Shown in pieces: positions 36,233-50,104 of a stretch of 64,000 nt of DNA. This DNA is from Acanthacorydalis orientalis (Eukaryota; Arthropoda; Insecta; Megaloptera; Corydalidae). The stretch is from assembly GCA_034766995.1 (NCBI GenBank), contig CM068315.1, positions 12,558,510 through 12,622,509 on the forward strand, in the 5' to 3' direction. A model generated the notes under the pieces. That model was not told where the DNA came from, ran no database searches, and was given only the letters and a program-made list of their open reading frames with translations. Both the position numbers and the translations under genes were made by a program. Within the stretch, counting starts at the first letter, position 1. The number at the start of each line of letters is the position of its first letter.

Positions 36233-39030
36233 AAAATTAATTTAATCATAATTTTAAAATTATATAATTAATTCTTTTTAGTTTTTTCTTGGAGCGCACA
36301 CTTTTATTTAATAAATTAATATACTTTAGTGCTCTGAAAATGAAGATGTTTGTTTTTTAAAGAGACATTACAATTCTATAAAAATCTAATGTCATTAATT
36401 CCGTGGAAAAATACTTTTCATAGAAAAAGATATGTTGGATTCAAAATTTAATCATTTCTAGAATGCTTATCACTGAATTGCAGGTATTTATTTTAATTAT
36501 AATGGGAGAGAAAACAAGATAACGAGCAAAAGAATGGAGAAAATTATATCAATAAAAAGAAATGGTTAGATTTAATTATATTTCACAAAGATATTATGTT
36601 TTATAATTCACAAAGCAGTAACAGGTTCTGAAGAATATTTTAAGAAATAGTTGCTTGTCATATCAGTGGAAAATATTTGTAATATTAAAATAATCTTAAA
36701 TTTATGCAAAATAATTTTTTTTTTACATTTGATTTTTTGTCTCTTAATTTTTCTTTGATTTTATCAAATGATTTTTCACTTCTTATTAAAAATAAAAAAA
36801 TATTTATGATAAAAATTTCCACCTAAATGCGAGAACATTGTCACAAATAATAATCAAAATGATCAATAATCAAAATTTGAACATTTCTCCAATTATGTTT
36901 TATATGAATTTTTATGGAAATAAATTTAACCACCTTTTTTAAACCCTGTTATTTTGATTTCAGTTCGATTTTTATAATTTTATGAAATATATTTTCTTAT
37001 TCACAAAAATTTTCAATCAAAGCAAAATTTCATACATATTTTCAACTTATTTAATATGTGAATTTATTATATTCTTGTAATTTTATTTACTGCATTGCTT
37101 CTTGAGAAACAATTAATGAATACTCTACCACTTATCAAACACATCTTTCTTATCTTACTAGAATTTAATAACTCTATGATGAGACAAACACAAACATGTT
37201 TGTTTTATGAATAAACAGATCTCTGCATTTCTTATACATCTGTAACAGCAAGTTTGTTGTAATGTGCTAACATTACAACATGAGTTTCTGAGTAAAGTCT
37301 CTATAACAATACATTATTTTTCTGATAATTCTCATGCGAGTACAGTAATAATTACTCATACGAAACATTTATTTAACTTGTGAATTAATTTTAAATAACT
37401 ATACATTATTCATCACTTTTTTATTAGGTCATATTTTCATACTTTATATAAATGAAATTATTTACGAATATGTAAATTATTAAATAGTTTTAATGTTTTC
37501 TTCATATGCACTGTAGTCACATATTTATATTTAATAAATTCATTGACTAGAGTCCGAATAAAATTTGGCAGTAGAGTTTTATTTTTACTAATTTAGTAAA
37601 ATGAAAGATGAATATATAATTATATAAATAATATTTTTTTAATCACGAAAAGCACATATATACATTTTCATTAAATATATTTCATATTTTTTCTCAATAT
37701 TTTTAGTTTATTTGAACAATCTGATTGCCATTTATCTTATCATCTCTAAATAATCTTATTTCATAGTCATTCTTTGAATACCTTTATACTATGTTTATTT
37801 ACTAACTACTTTTAATAAGTCTGTTATAATTAAATTCAAGTCAAATCTCTTAAGATTTTCAAAGTTCAAATAACCTTGCAAACAAGTATAATTATTTAAG
37901 TCATGTAAGTCCTTCATGTCCAATCTATCAATCTTTTAAGAACATTATAATATTATAAAGTTTTGATATAATACATACATAATAACCTTATGTAAATACT
38001 TTAAAATTATATATAGAGAGAGAGGGCGAGAGCAAAGGAGTGTATAATTGAAATTTTCTATAAGAGGAATATATTGCTCTCATACGATTTTTAAAGAAAA
38101 TGTTTTATTATATATGAAAGAAAGGTTAGGTAGTATTTTATATATTCACTTCTTAAAAATAAACGAAATAATTCAAAAGTAAAATTTTCATTTTCCTAAA
38201 AATATATCTACTGTAAATTATAGACATATATATTAAAATAGTTAATATCCTAACTAAAAAATAATAATAAAATATTTATTTTGAAAAACAGATAAGGAAA
38301 TAATTTTGATAAGAACTCCTCTAAATATTAAAATAAACATAATAAATTATACTTTTCTTTAAAATTTTAACTCTGTGTTTACAAAATATTGAATAATTTC
38401 AAAAATCAGTAATTTGTCCTTCCTTTTATAAAATAAATTTAGAAAAAGTGGCATTGTTTTCATATTCAATCTGTACTGTCATAATTTATTCATTTTATTA
38501 AAAAAAATCTCTGAAAACTCAATTAGGATCTTATTCAGTGTTAAAAAAATGCTTACAGATAATAATTTATAAATATTTATTATTATTTTACACAAATATT
38601 TACACGAACGAGTTTTTTTAACATAAAATATATATAGTCTGTATAAAAATTAGTCTTATATATTAGCTAGAAGCATTTTTAATACAATAATTCATTTGCT
38701 TATATTGATACATAAAATATTATTTTCTTTAAAAAAATAAAAAATCCATGCATTTCTTTATCAAGTACGTAAAGTATTTTAATAATTAATGTCTGAAGTA
38801 GAGCTTTATAGTTCTTTTTCATATAATAACATTTAGCTTTAATAAAAAAATAACTAGTTAGTATGTATATATATATATATATATAATTTATGAGAATATA
38901 AAGAAATGTACAGTTTGTATAACGTAATGTGAATTTCTTTTACATTTTAATATATGAGAATGTATAAAGTTTATACTTAAGTAACTGTTCTAAATGTTCA
39001 AGCTTGCGTTAACAAAAAATGGATGTAATT
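36233..39030. other. AT-rich non-coding DNA
   Basis: About 2.8 kb without a recognised feature, apart from a short GA run near 38013-38025 and a TA tract at about 38860-38884. Confidence 0.6.
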
Positions 39031-39059
39031 ATATATATATATATATATATATTAATGTA

Positions 39060-39325
39060 TACGAAAACGCGCACTTTTCATAAATCAAAACAAAATAAAA
39101 AAAAATACAACACAAAAGTTTGATCAAACAGCGAAAATACATTTGTTATTCTTTTTGTAGAAATACGTTTCTCTCAACACAACTGCAAAGTATTAAATTG
39201 ATTGTGACGTTCGTTCATTCGTTCCAGTACCAGTTTTATATATGTATATAATACACATTTAGTCGATATGCGTCAAAAACAACAATTTCCATGCGTGATT
39301 TGACCGTCTATGAATGAATGCGTAC
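39060..39325. other. GC-richer island, partner of 35266-35600
   Basis: Contains the 16-bp word at 39282-39297 found inverted at 35470-35485. It also has GACGTTCGTTC (39215-39230 area), which recurs in the first island near 35345. Not coding. Confidence 0.4.
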
Positions 39326-39783
39326 ACTAAAAACCAATCCAATGTTGCATGAATATCAATAATTTTTACCATAAAGATTTCTATGAGTGTATACTTTTTT
39401 GCTTAGATGATTACATAAAATGTATGTATGTTATAAATATATGTATGTATGTATGTACGTTATAAATACTATATTGCGTGACGAATAAGTTTTTGCAGGC
39501 AACGATAAATAAGCATAATACTGATTCTAATACACGTCCAATTTTCTCTAGAATATACTCATTATGTTCGAATATGTTATAATGTATACAATTTGTTGAA
39601 TTTTATTTTTTTAGAACATTTAAATCAATTTATGTAAAGTTGCTTGTTTACAATATATAATTTTCTGAAACTTTAATAAATACATTTTAGGTTTTTTAAT
39701 ATATTTTTAATAGTACATTGATCAATCAATAATAAATGTTATTACATTGATCAATCAATCAAAGAGTATACAAAATATTCAAT

Positions 39784-39808
39784 ATATATATATATATATA
39801 TATATATA
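39784..39808. repeat. (TA)n microsatellite
   Basis: Pure TA run. Confidence 0.85.
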
Positions 39809-40189
39809 TTCTTTATTGAGATACACATACTTGGTTAATTTCGTATACACGTATTTATTTTACACTACTTTTCAGGTTAGTAACAGAATTTAAACATGAT
39901 ATTTAGTAGATACAAAACTTAGTAATTCTACTACATTTTTATTATAATTCACATATTATACTCTACTGTATCCATATATTTATTTATTTCTTACATTCTA
40001 TTCTTAAACTATATTTTAATTGCGATCATTGATTGCGATCATGATTTAAAAAATTTACTAAGTTGACCACATACACTGATTCCATAAATTCACTGATGCT
40101 AATCTAATGGATATTGGGAAACAAGCTTTCTTTTAATAGTACCAACCCTTTAGTATATGTATATTGTTTATGTATCCATTACATAGTTT

Positions 40190-40480
40190 TCCTGTCTATT
40201 GTGGCAGAGGCCTGAAGACTTGAGGCCCGTGCTTACTTAAATCGCAGACATGATGATTATGACTCGGACTTCAAATAATACTTGATTCGTTGTTCAGGAT
40301 TGATAATTCATCGTCAAATGATGGAGCGTTTTCCATAAACGCCCGAGGGGATCGCCTTTTACTTGGAGAACTAGCGAAGCTCCAGTGTATCCGCGAAGGC
40401 AACCTTTTACTGGTTCAGAGTACAATGTTTACATACTTTGCTTTCATATTTATCTCTTTTAATATCCCACTCCTACCTAT
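40190..40480 (+). other. GC-richer segment with a short open frame
   Basis: About 250 bp of balanced composition. A plus-strand frame at 40290-40484 begins with TTG rather than ATG and reads as mixed-composition protein sequence (for example NDGAFSINARGDRLLLGELA) before becoming hydrophobic. The composition is unlike the surrounding AT-driven frames, but no domain is recognised. It may be an exon, a decayed retroelement or old unique sequence. Confidence 0.25.
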
Positions 40481-41089
40481 CTAATCTAATTTTTGCAATT
40501 ATTCATCTTTCTGACTTTTTTGATATTAGTTTTATTTATAATTATTTAAAAAATATATAAATTGTTAATTTCAAAAAATAGTTGATTCTAACAAATTAAA
40601 TCTGAAAAAGTGTATTTAAAATATTGATCTTCTCACTATGTTGGAAAATTCTTACCTTCTATATTATTCTTTTTAAATTTTATGCCGATAAATTGAATAT
40701 TTCATTCGGGAAGTGATATTTTCCTTTGATTTATTATCGTTAAACCATTTTTTTTCACATTTAGAAATCCTTAAAAGAAAAAGTCAGGCACCGTCAGATT
40801 TTAATAATGCACATACCATTTGAAATTTCCACTTTCAATGTGATTCAGTTAAAAAAAAACTCAAAAACATCAAAGTCCAAGAAGAGTATACTGTAGTAAC
40901 CACTCTTAAACTATATTTACTTAACTTTAATACCAAAAACATTTAATCATTGATCTATAGAGATGAAAGATTTATTTAACAAATGAAATATTTTTACACT
41001 ATTCAAATAGTTTCAATAAATAATTAGTGATAATTTTTGATAAAGTATAGAAAAGTAAGAACTTTATGTAGTTGGATAATTCTAAAATA

Positions 41090-41461
41090 CCATATATCTC
41101 GGAATATAAGGCGACCTACGTATAAAACCAGGTCGAAACTTTAAAATAAAATTTATACATTTATCATATATCGGTCGTACAAGACGATCCTAAATTAAAC
41201 ACCTCGTTTACACATTATAATACAATTTTATCTCAAAAATCGAAATTGGGGGAAATACATTTTACAATTTAAAACCTTGTTTTGACATATTGTGTATTAA
41301 AACATCGTGCACGGTTTGCATCTAGCAGGATATGGCTATGTATTTTAATTCTTCGTGTTATTTTAAAGTTTCTGTTTTTGTAGTGGGCGTATAAGACGTT
41401 CCACTATTTTTTAAAGTACTTTTAGGATTTTTAGGGTCGCTTTATATGACGAGATATACAG
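41090..41461. mobile_element. 372-bp TA-flanked MITE with TATAAGRCGA motifs
   Basis: The left end CCATATATCTCGGAATATAA is followed by GGCGACC. The reverse complement of the right end is CTGTATATCTCGTCATATAA followed by AGCGACC. TA flanks each side (41088-41089, 41462-41463). The words GTATAAAACCAGGTCG, GTACAAGACGATCC and GTATAAGACGTTCC repeat inside, suggesting arrayed subterminal binding sites. No transposase is encoded. A Tc1/mariner or pogo-type target is implied by the TA. Confidence 0.75.
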
Positions 41462-41584
41462 TATAATGAAATTTACGGCAAAATGCGTATAATCAACAAT
41501 TAAAAATCATCAATAAATTATTTTTGCGGTTTGCAGTATGAAAAATGTATTCATTTGTGAATGTGATTATAGTCACTGTGAATT

Positions 41585-41585
<1 letters not shown>

Positions 41586-41659
<74 letters not shown>

Positions 41660-41688
41660 ATGTATGTGTATATATATATATATATATC
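41586..41688. repeat. Compound TA/TATG microsatellite
   Basis: TA runs separated by two similar TGTATGTATATG units. Confidence 0.9.
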
Positions 41689-43832
41689 TGTGTGCTTAAA
41701 AAATAATTAAATATTAGGATATTAGCAAATTGAAGAATCTATGACAATAGTTCATTATTCAATTAAACTGAATGCGCTCGGTCAATCATATCTGGCCGTC
41801 TGGCGATTTCACGTATGATATAATTTCATCATTTTTATCCGATGTCCCCGGCTGAATTGACAAACAGATAAAATATGTGCATACATATTGAACCTATATG
41901 TTTCCAATTCAATTCTTTCATAACTGTTCTCTTTCGTTATAATTACACAAACAGTATATGTATACGTTATAGCATTTACGGCACAAAAAGTATAAACAAT
42001 CAATTTCATATAATTAAATTGACAGAACATATTAAATTGGTATATAAGAAATGAATAATATAATTAAAAATATAATAAACGAATAGAAATAAAACAAATA
42101 CAGGTACTATAAATCTTATTTGAAAAATAAATAGATATGAAAATACAAAAATTTATATTAATTTCGCTATTTTAATCAAAAAAAGACGTTTAAAAATACT
42201 TTAAACGTATTTAAAATTAAAAGTACTAATAGATATAAATATAATGTAGATGTAAATATAATTTATTGATTTTTTATAGCCGCATTTATATTTTAGTAAT
42301 ATTTTTGATTCTAAAATGTTTTTAGTACATATAAAACATAATGATCAACGAAAATGATTTCAATTTTTATCTTTATGGAAAATCGTAAAGTATGCAATTT
42401 GTCATTTAATTAAAATCCTATTAAAAGTTATTAAAATATATTCCTATGGAATAAAAATTAAAAAAATATAAATAATAAAATTACTTTAAAATATCTGTAA
42501 AATAAAATTAAAGGAGTATATTCTGTTGATTTGTTTATATTTTGAGAATTTGAAACTCCCTTATTTCATAACGACAATATTTAGAGCTCAAATAATGAAT
42601 TTCAGTCTCATACATCCGTTATCGATTTTACTTAAAAAGATTTTTGTAATAATTCTATCCGCAACAATAATCCTTCTGGACATATAATTAAAATATATCT
42701 GTTCGTCTTGGAAAAACGTACAACGAAAATCATTATTTCATAATTGGTAATAATTTTTACGATAATTAATGTACATGAAACGTTTTAAAATCGTACCAGG
42801 TGCACAGAAACTTTTACAACAACCATTTCATTAAAGAATCATTATCTTCATCCGTCTTCGACAATTCGCTTTCATTGTTTCGACTGAGACAAATTTCCTG
42901 TCGAATAATTTACTATTGAACATAATGCGATACGAAATGCAGATAAGATTCCATTGACACTGATGTTGTTAAAAAATTGCGTGCTGAGCTTTTTTCGTTT
43001 CGTGTAATATAAAATGGGGTTCGTACTGTAATATCAATATATATATACGTTCTTTTCAATACATTCGATGCATATTTATGTTTTTCACAGCACTGATAAA
43101 TTTCAATAAAAAAGTTAAAGTGAAAAATTTAATTCACTTTAAAACTTTTTCAATCCGTTTCAAAATATTCTGGATTCCTTAAATAAGCTTCTTTTTAATA
43201 AAAAAATTCAAATCTCAAACAGATTCTAGTATCTATATTGTTTTAATATTAACTTTCATATATATGTATGTTTATAAATTCCTCGTCCTTTGACAATCCA
43301 CTACTATAAACTTACTTATTATTTTTTTTTTAATTTTAACGATCTAAACTATGTTCCACATTCTACAAATATTTTTTCGGATATTTTTGTCTTAAATTTT
43401 CATATATCCTTTTATCTATTTTTTTATATTTCTCCTGTTCTGCTGTTTTGTCTATTTATAATATCTCATTTCTTTTAAATTCTTTATTCGTATTCGCTTT
43501 ATTCTTCTTCTTTAACTTCTTGATATTGTAACATCGTACTGTTCATGCTTTTTTATTATATGAAGTCGATAAAATTTATTTGCACTTATATTCTGTGTTT
43601 GATTCCATCTATTCTCTGTTTGATTTTCACAATTATGAATTATGTATGTGTAGTTTTTCCCACTTGTATATTAACTAAGGACACGTGTATTTTTTATAAA
43701 GTTGATTGTTTGGAATAAAAGTAATTAATGTGTTAATTTAATATTTATTAGAAATAACCTACGATATATAGAAATAAGAAAGAATATTTATTCAATTTTA
43801 TCGAAATACATACAGTTACTTCAATAAAAATA
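41689..43832. other. AT-rich non-coding DNA
   Basis: No gene recognised. A minus-strand frame of 73 codons at 41809-42030 is unassigned, and the T-rich stretch 43290-43500 gives only a hydrophobic low-complexity frame. Confidence 0.55.
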
Positions 43833-44380
43833 TTAGGTTGGTAAAAAATAATTGCGGTTTATGGCCATGAAATTTGTATACATTTTTCACTTTTTTAATT
43901 TTTCTAGCTGTTTTAAGCGGTCCAGAACTGTTGGATGACTAATGCCTAACGTTTGTGCAAATTCTCGAATTGTTGTGCGTTTCAACTAACGCCTTCAGAT
44001 GATTGTTATGAACTGAGGAAGGATGCCCGTGACCTTCTTCATCTTAAAGATTCTCGTCACTATCCCAAAATTATTGAAACCACAATTTTACCATACTTTT
44101 ATTAATGTTATCCACACCAAAAGCATCATTTAAAGCAGTTTCTGCTGCTGTACCAGCCGTTTTGAAAAAAAATTCTTATTTAATTCTTTTCCATCTTTAA
44201 TTCAATAACCCAATTTCAATTAAAATTAATACTAAATCCAAAGTCAATGTTACCAAAACACAGATCAAAAAATGAACTTTAAAGTGATATTAACATAAAC
44301 ATAATGAAATGATACTTTCAAAAAAAAATAAGGTTAGAATTCAGAAAACAAAAACGGCAATTATTTTCTTGCCAACCTAA
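43833..44380 (-). pseudogene. Mariner copy e, both termini and TA duplication intact
   Basis: The left end TTAGGTTGGTAAAAAATAAT and the right end in reverse complement TTAGGTTGGCAAGAAAATAA are flanked by TA on both sides (43831-43832, 44381-44382). It is the best-bounded member at 548 bp. The minus strand shows decayed N-terminal transposase words: an ATGGAAAAG-type start near 44193, then SSVHNNHLKALVET, then LDRLKQLEKLKK. It then joins the 3' end. It keeps a few codons more than copy d, so its deletion point differs. Several frameshifts; not functional. Confidence 0.88.
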
Positions 44381-45821
44381 TAAAATTACTATCAAATCTT
44401 TTTTTTTGATAAAAGTATTGCAGGTATATCAGCACCGATAAAATATGAACAGAATTAATTAATATTGAATATTCAAAAATATAAAAATGTAGAAACATTA
44501 TATTTCCTTTCTCAGTCATTTAAATGATTTTAATTTTGAAAAACACTTTTCTTAATTGGAAAGCTAACAATAATTTCTTATCGTTTCTTAATAGAACAAA
44601 ATGATCATTCGAGACATATTTTAATAAATATAATTACTAAATATTAACTGAAATAAATATTCACTGAAGTAGAAAAAAGTACGAAATATAAATATTTGCA
44701 TATTTCGGATTATAAATACGTCCAGAAAATAACAGTTATGTGAATAAATCTGTTTTCAAAATAAAGCTGAAAGTTAAATTGTAATAGTCATTGTTTAAAA
44801 CCTATTGTACCATAGAACACAGGAACATTATATGAAAGAACAAATCAATCCGTATAATGGTTTTTCAAACGAGCTTTAAGCTTTCGAGCCAATACACAAT
44901 TGTAATGTACGAGCTTGACTAACTTTCTCTCGCAATTTCACTTCGAAAGAACCTTTATACACACTGAACTAAACAAAAATAATCAGAGAAACATTCCTTG
45001 ATCACCAACACGATCAAAGTAGAAGCTTTACTTCGTCATATAAATGTATCTTAATTATGTATTCTGTTTTATATTTTACACTGTATAATATATACATACA
45101 TAAATATATATTAGGAACGGTATAAAAACTAGTGCTACATTTACACATTATGTACATTATTTTTAACGGCTTCTAATATAACGAGAAGCATGTTACATGT
45201 CAACGAATCGTTTCGAATTATTTCAAATTTGGAATTGAATAAAACGTGAGCTGGTCTTATAATTACTATAATTATTATTGTAATTACAAAATTGGAAGAA
45301 TATTGATTACTTTTTGTCACATATACAAATTGCTTACATTAGTCGCACGAGTAAAAAAAGATAGAATCACTTCATCAATAAAACAATTTGTATTTTTCTT
45401 TATCTGAATATTATAGAATGCATTTATTATATATAGATTATATTGCAATTAGATTATCAGTAATTCTTAAAACTTGATATATTAACATTAAGCTTTTAGT
45501 TTTCTATGATAATAACTAGACGCTGTGTATACAAATAAACTTTTTAACATTCTACTAGTTGACCTATACGCATTACCATTATAATAGGTGCACTTTTATG
45601 TTGTTCACAACGTTACATCGATAGAAAACACGCAAAGAACGTTATAGACGAAGTGGAGGTTATCTGAAAAAATAACATTAATAAATATATCGTGTCACGG
45701 ACGCCTTAACATTTATTGCAAAACGTACATTATTCATGTCGCCTTTCGTACATTTGTTACAAATTTTTGTATTATACACTCACATTTACGCACACACACA
45801 TACTCATATACATACACACAT

Positions 45822-45864
<43 letters not shown>

Positions 45865-46430
45865 TCAAATACGTGTATGTAAGTATTTAAACTTCAGTTT
45901 GGTAATTTTTCATTACACATTGTATTTGACATGCAATGTTATAAAATATATGCTAATTTAATATTTTTATTAAAGCTTTAAGTTATTATGCAAAAGAATT
46001 GAATAAACTTGAACAAAGTGTGTCAAACAGTTTTACTGAAAAAGTATGAAAGGTATTATGTTACATTTTTTTACAAATAAACGATAATAAAGAAGATAAT
46101 TTCTTTTTCAAATCTGGGATTTTTATCTTTTGTTTCAATAAGACCAAATGTAATTGTAATTTAAATATATACTACTTTTTTAAAAAATCTGATAATTATT
46201 ATCATCTTGTTTATTAATGTAAAAAAAGACTATTTGTAGTAATTGTTTGTGAAGAAAAATATAAAAAATATAATTTTAAATTAATGCGACTAATATTATT
46301 GTTAAAACATATTTTGAATACAACATTTTAATTCTAATATGAAAATAATCAATTAAATCTTAAAGACATATTTATACAAAAATATAATTCGGAATGTAGA
46401 TAATAATTTGTTGATAAAAATCTGAACATA
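44381..46430. other. AT-rich non-coding DNA
   Basis: No gene recognised. TA tract at 45817-45864. The segment 45590-45660 is somewhat GC-richer but unassigned. Confidence 0.55.
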
Positions 46431-47198
46431 CAGGTGTCAAGACTAAGGTAGAATTAACCCAGTTGGGGGTCCGTTGGCAGTAAAATTTACGAGGCTTCCA
46501 AAAATTTATCTGACGGTCCAAAAAAATGGCCTTTTGTAAAAATATACTTTAACATTTTTCTTTATATCTATAGCTTCGTTCTATAAATATATGAATTATA
46601 TTTATGTAAAATATTCTTAATTGTTTTGTAAAAAAGTAAAGAAGCAGAAAATTTCAACGCTGTAAAACTGTAACTGAAACAGTGCATTTCATTTGGAGTA
46701 AATAAATTAAAAAAACTTTTCCTGTGTTCTGTCGAGAAAACACATCAACTATTTTCTAAGTATCGATAGTATTTAATACTTCTTGTTTTATATACTAAAG
46801 CCATACTATTTACCCTTTCTTCTGACATTGTAATTCAAAGATAGTTTTTCACTTTTTTTAACGCTGAGAATTCTTTCTCCCAATGCATTTGAAATAAGAA
46901 GAGTCAACAACAATTTTAAAATAATTTTGACATTTGGAAATGTTGAGGAGATTTCATTTGCTGCATGAAAAAAAAAACAACTAAAATTTAATGTTTCTGC
47001 CTATGGTATTACAAGCAGATCCTTCCTTCTCTCGTTTATTTCCTTACCCCACCGGTCATTTTCCTACATATATTTACATTTTTCAAGTAAATTTATTTTT
47101 GTCAGCTAAAAAATTAAAGTGTAAGATTCGTTTCATTACGTAATGATTAATTTTTACCCGAGCTCGGGGTCGCTGGCGACCACCAGGTCCGACACCCG
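46431..47198 (-). pseudogene. hAT element relic with dimerisation-domain remnant
   Basis: On the minus strand, from about 46897 down to 46745, the frame reads HWEKEFSALKKVKNYL, then a stop in place of an expected Arg, then TMSEERVNSMALV. This matches the hAT C-terminal dimerisation hallmark (S-x-S-A-L-x-x-x-K-x-x-L-R-x-x-M-x-x-x-R). Candidate ends are CAGGTGTCAAGAC on the left and, in reverse complement, CGGGTGTCGGACC on the right, with GC-rich subterminal sequence. A clear 8-bp target duplication was not found, so the boundaries are provisional. Distinct from the better-preserved hAT at 50102. Confidence 0.65.
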
Positions 47199-47354
47199 CT
47201 TGACGCAGACACTGATTAGAATCACATCAACAGTCACGTTTTCTAAACAGTTAATTAGTGCATGAGTAAAATAAAGAATAACTAGAAAAAAACAAGTTTA
47301 TATATATATATATATATACACGAGATTCAATTTTTAAAAAGTTTTTTTTTATAT

Positions 47355-47483
47355 CTTGGTGCTTTAAGGATGATAGAATCGCCATCAAATAAGGATAAGC
47401 GACAGTCGAAAATTATCAAATCATTTATTGAACATTTTTGACCAGAAAAATTCTTTGTAGTTTTGTGGATTGAAAAATTTATC
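47355..47483 (-). repeat. Dispersed repeat family R, copy 5 (inverted)
   Basis: Well-preserved inverted copy: TTGGTGCTTTAAGGATGATA, then GAATCGCCATC, then AAATCATTTATTGAACATTT, TTGACCAGAAAAATTC and TTTTGTGGATTG. Confidence 0.6.
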
Positions 47484-47814
47484 ATTTTATAAGTTATCAA
47501 TTACGATTTTATTGAAATAAAGTATTAATATTCAGTTATGACTGAACTATCTCATTTTTAGAGATATTATTTAAAAAAATGTCAGTGTGTTATAAATAAA
47601 AAAAGATTCTTTACTTGAAAGAAAAGTGTTTACGAAAAGGTACAGAAATCAAATTAATTTTATAAATTCTTTACTTCAAATTAACAGAATAATTAAATTT
47701 AATATTTTTATGACCACTATTAAAAAAATACAAGAACATTTGCATGTTTTCATTGATTTTTTTCCTTATTTAGATAAGTATTCTGATTGATTTTTGGATT
47801 TGAAATACGTTTCT

Positions 47815-47815
<1 letters not shown>

Positions 47816-47866
<51 letters not shown>

Positions 47867-47878
47867 TGTGTATATATA
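47816..47878. repeat. (TA)n microsatellite
   Basis: TA run ending in GTACATGTGTA. Confidence 0.9.
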
Positions 47879-48039
47879 ATGATATGTATAATATTTTAAT
47901 AATAAAAAGAATGGAAATAATTTTCTTATAATATATCTCGTAAATATACATACATTTTCTATACTATTTATTTTGCCATTAAATAGAATCATTTATATTT
48001 TAACTGGAAAATTTCTACCTCAAAGCAAAATAGAGTATT

Positions 48040-48052
48040 ATATATATCTATA

Positions 48053-48106
<54 letters not shown>
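48040..48106. repeat. (TA)n microsatellite
   Basis: TATC units followed by a pure TA run. Confidence 0.9.
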
Positions 48107-48109
<3 letters not shown>

Positions 48110-48676
48110 AGGAGGGGTTATGTACAAAAGTTTACATTTGGAATGTTTTCAAATATAAATTTGTTATAAAAAAACCTTACTTTAAAACATCCATTTAAAA
48201 ATAAATTTAAAAAAAAATATACATTCAGTTTTCATTTACTTGTTTAAACGTTGAAGACTGATGATTTCGAATTCCAAGAACTTGTTAATATCTTTAGAAA
48301 TTGATGTCAGAAAAATGTTCTCACGTCTTTGAGTAGATACCAGTAATTTGTTTCTCTTCACCAAACAAGATAATACATTTTGTTTTCAGATACTTAATTT
48401 TGTTACAAACTTTTCTTTTGTTTGTATTTCATTGACTTTATCAAAACGTTTATTAATATATTAATACATGTATATATACACACTTTTGTGTTGTAATTAT
48501 GAAGGTTTAAACAATTATGTGAATTGTGTATTTATAATTTCAAAACAAAAGCTATTTTTGTATTGAAATTGGTTAAGATCATTTAATTTATTATTGATTA
48601 TAATTACAAATTTGGTATTTAGTACACGTGAATAGTACTTCTGTTGTGAATTACTTATTATATAAAAAATACACAG

Positions 48677-48718
<42 letters not shown>

Positions 48719-49056
48719 GTTAATTATTTTGTTATTTAAAGAAACAAATTTAACTCCATTGAATATTAATTTTCATTATGAAAGCATTAAAATATTAACA
48801 ACGTATCTGTTTTTCTGAATAAATGTCCTTATTAAAGGAATACCGATATTTGGAGTAACTTTTAAAAAAACTTTTTCTCTCTTTTAAATAATAGTGTTCT
48901 GTTGAAAACAAACTTATTTATTTAAAATATGAAATATAAATTATACAATAATAATGTTGAAATAATTTTCATATGTTATATAATAATTAACTAATCAACG
49001 TAGATAATATATTACAATGCACACACATGCAAACCCACATATATACATACACACAA

Positions 49057-49099
<43 letters not shown>

Positions 49100-50049
49100 C
49101 CTGATCTCATTTATAATAAACAAATCTTAATCAAATTTAATATCTAAATTCATTGATTTTCCTAATAGTAAAAAATGCTAATAAAAAAGCAATTTATTAA
49201 CTCCCTTTCGCCTGCAAATGTTATTTTAGCACGTCTTCATGCTACTTTTCATCTGTCATATGAACGCGCGGTCCTATTTCCATCGTTTATTCATGAAGAA
49301 AATCGCATGTAAACATGATATAAAATAGATCGTTCGAAACTCATAGACACATTCTATTCAAAATTCGTGCCGGGATAACATAAAATTATAAAAGCATGAT
49401 TAAATGATACACTGCTGTGTTTTGACGAGAGTAAAAGGACGTTTCGCGAACAATTTACGAGATAATTCTCATTTTTCATGCATAAATTTATACGAAATGA
49501 ATGTCTTTGTATCGAAGTGTTTTACATTTTTATGTGTGAATTTTATTGGCTTAATAAAGATGATGTGGATAAATTAAATATATATATATATACATACATA
49601 TTTAAATATTTTTTCAAAGTACGAATACATACATGAAAGTAAATCTAAGCCGGTTTGTCATACCAAAATAAACATGTATTATTTGTTAAGAACATAGAAT
49701 ATTCATAGTAAATTCTATTGTTCTGTTTTTTATTTAATGTATGTTACACATCTTTGAAAGTACAATTTTTTAAAACTAATATAATCAAGAAATCAAATAT
49801 CTTTAGAATAAATTTATGTGGTAATATAACATGTATTTTAATAAAAGAAAATTCTATTAAATAGAAATGTTAACGATAAAAGCGATAAAATGAAAACTCT
49901 AAATTACTAGAAAAAATGCACAAATACAAAATAAGGGAATAATAAGATAAACAGACACAAGAGGAACAGAACTGTGTCAGTAGAAAGGTTTAGCTTACGC
50001 ATGGAGGAGATAGTAAAATTTGAAGTTGTAAATAAACACTATATGTATA
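48107..50049. other. AT-rich non-coding DNA
   Basis: TA tracts at 48676-48716 and 49060-49097. TTAACTCCCTTTCGCCTGC at about 49199 resembles a piggyBac-type end, but no partner end was found within the next few hundred bases. Confidence 0.5.

Positions 50050-50101
<52 letters not shown>
50050..50101. repeat. (TA)n microsatellite abutting a hAT element
   Basis: Pure TA run that ends at the hAT terminus. Confidence 0.9.

Positions 50102-50104
<3 letters not shown>

Noticed and set aside
47150..47210. GC-rich segment with AGCTCGGG as an independent element
   Set aside because: It is better explained as the right subterminal part of the hAT relic at 46431-47198.
49199..49230. TTAACTCCCTTTCGCC as a piggyBac terminus
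   Set aside because: No inverted partner with AAAGGG and TTAA was found within several hundred bases. The extra CT after TTAA also breaks the expected start.
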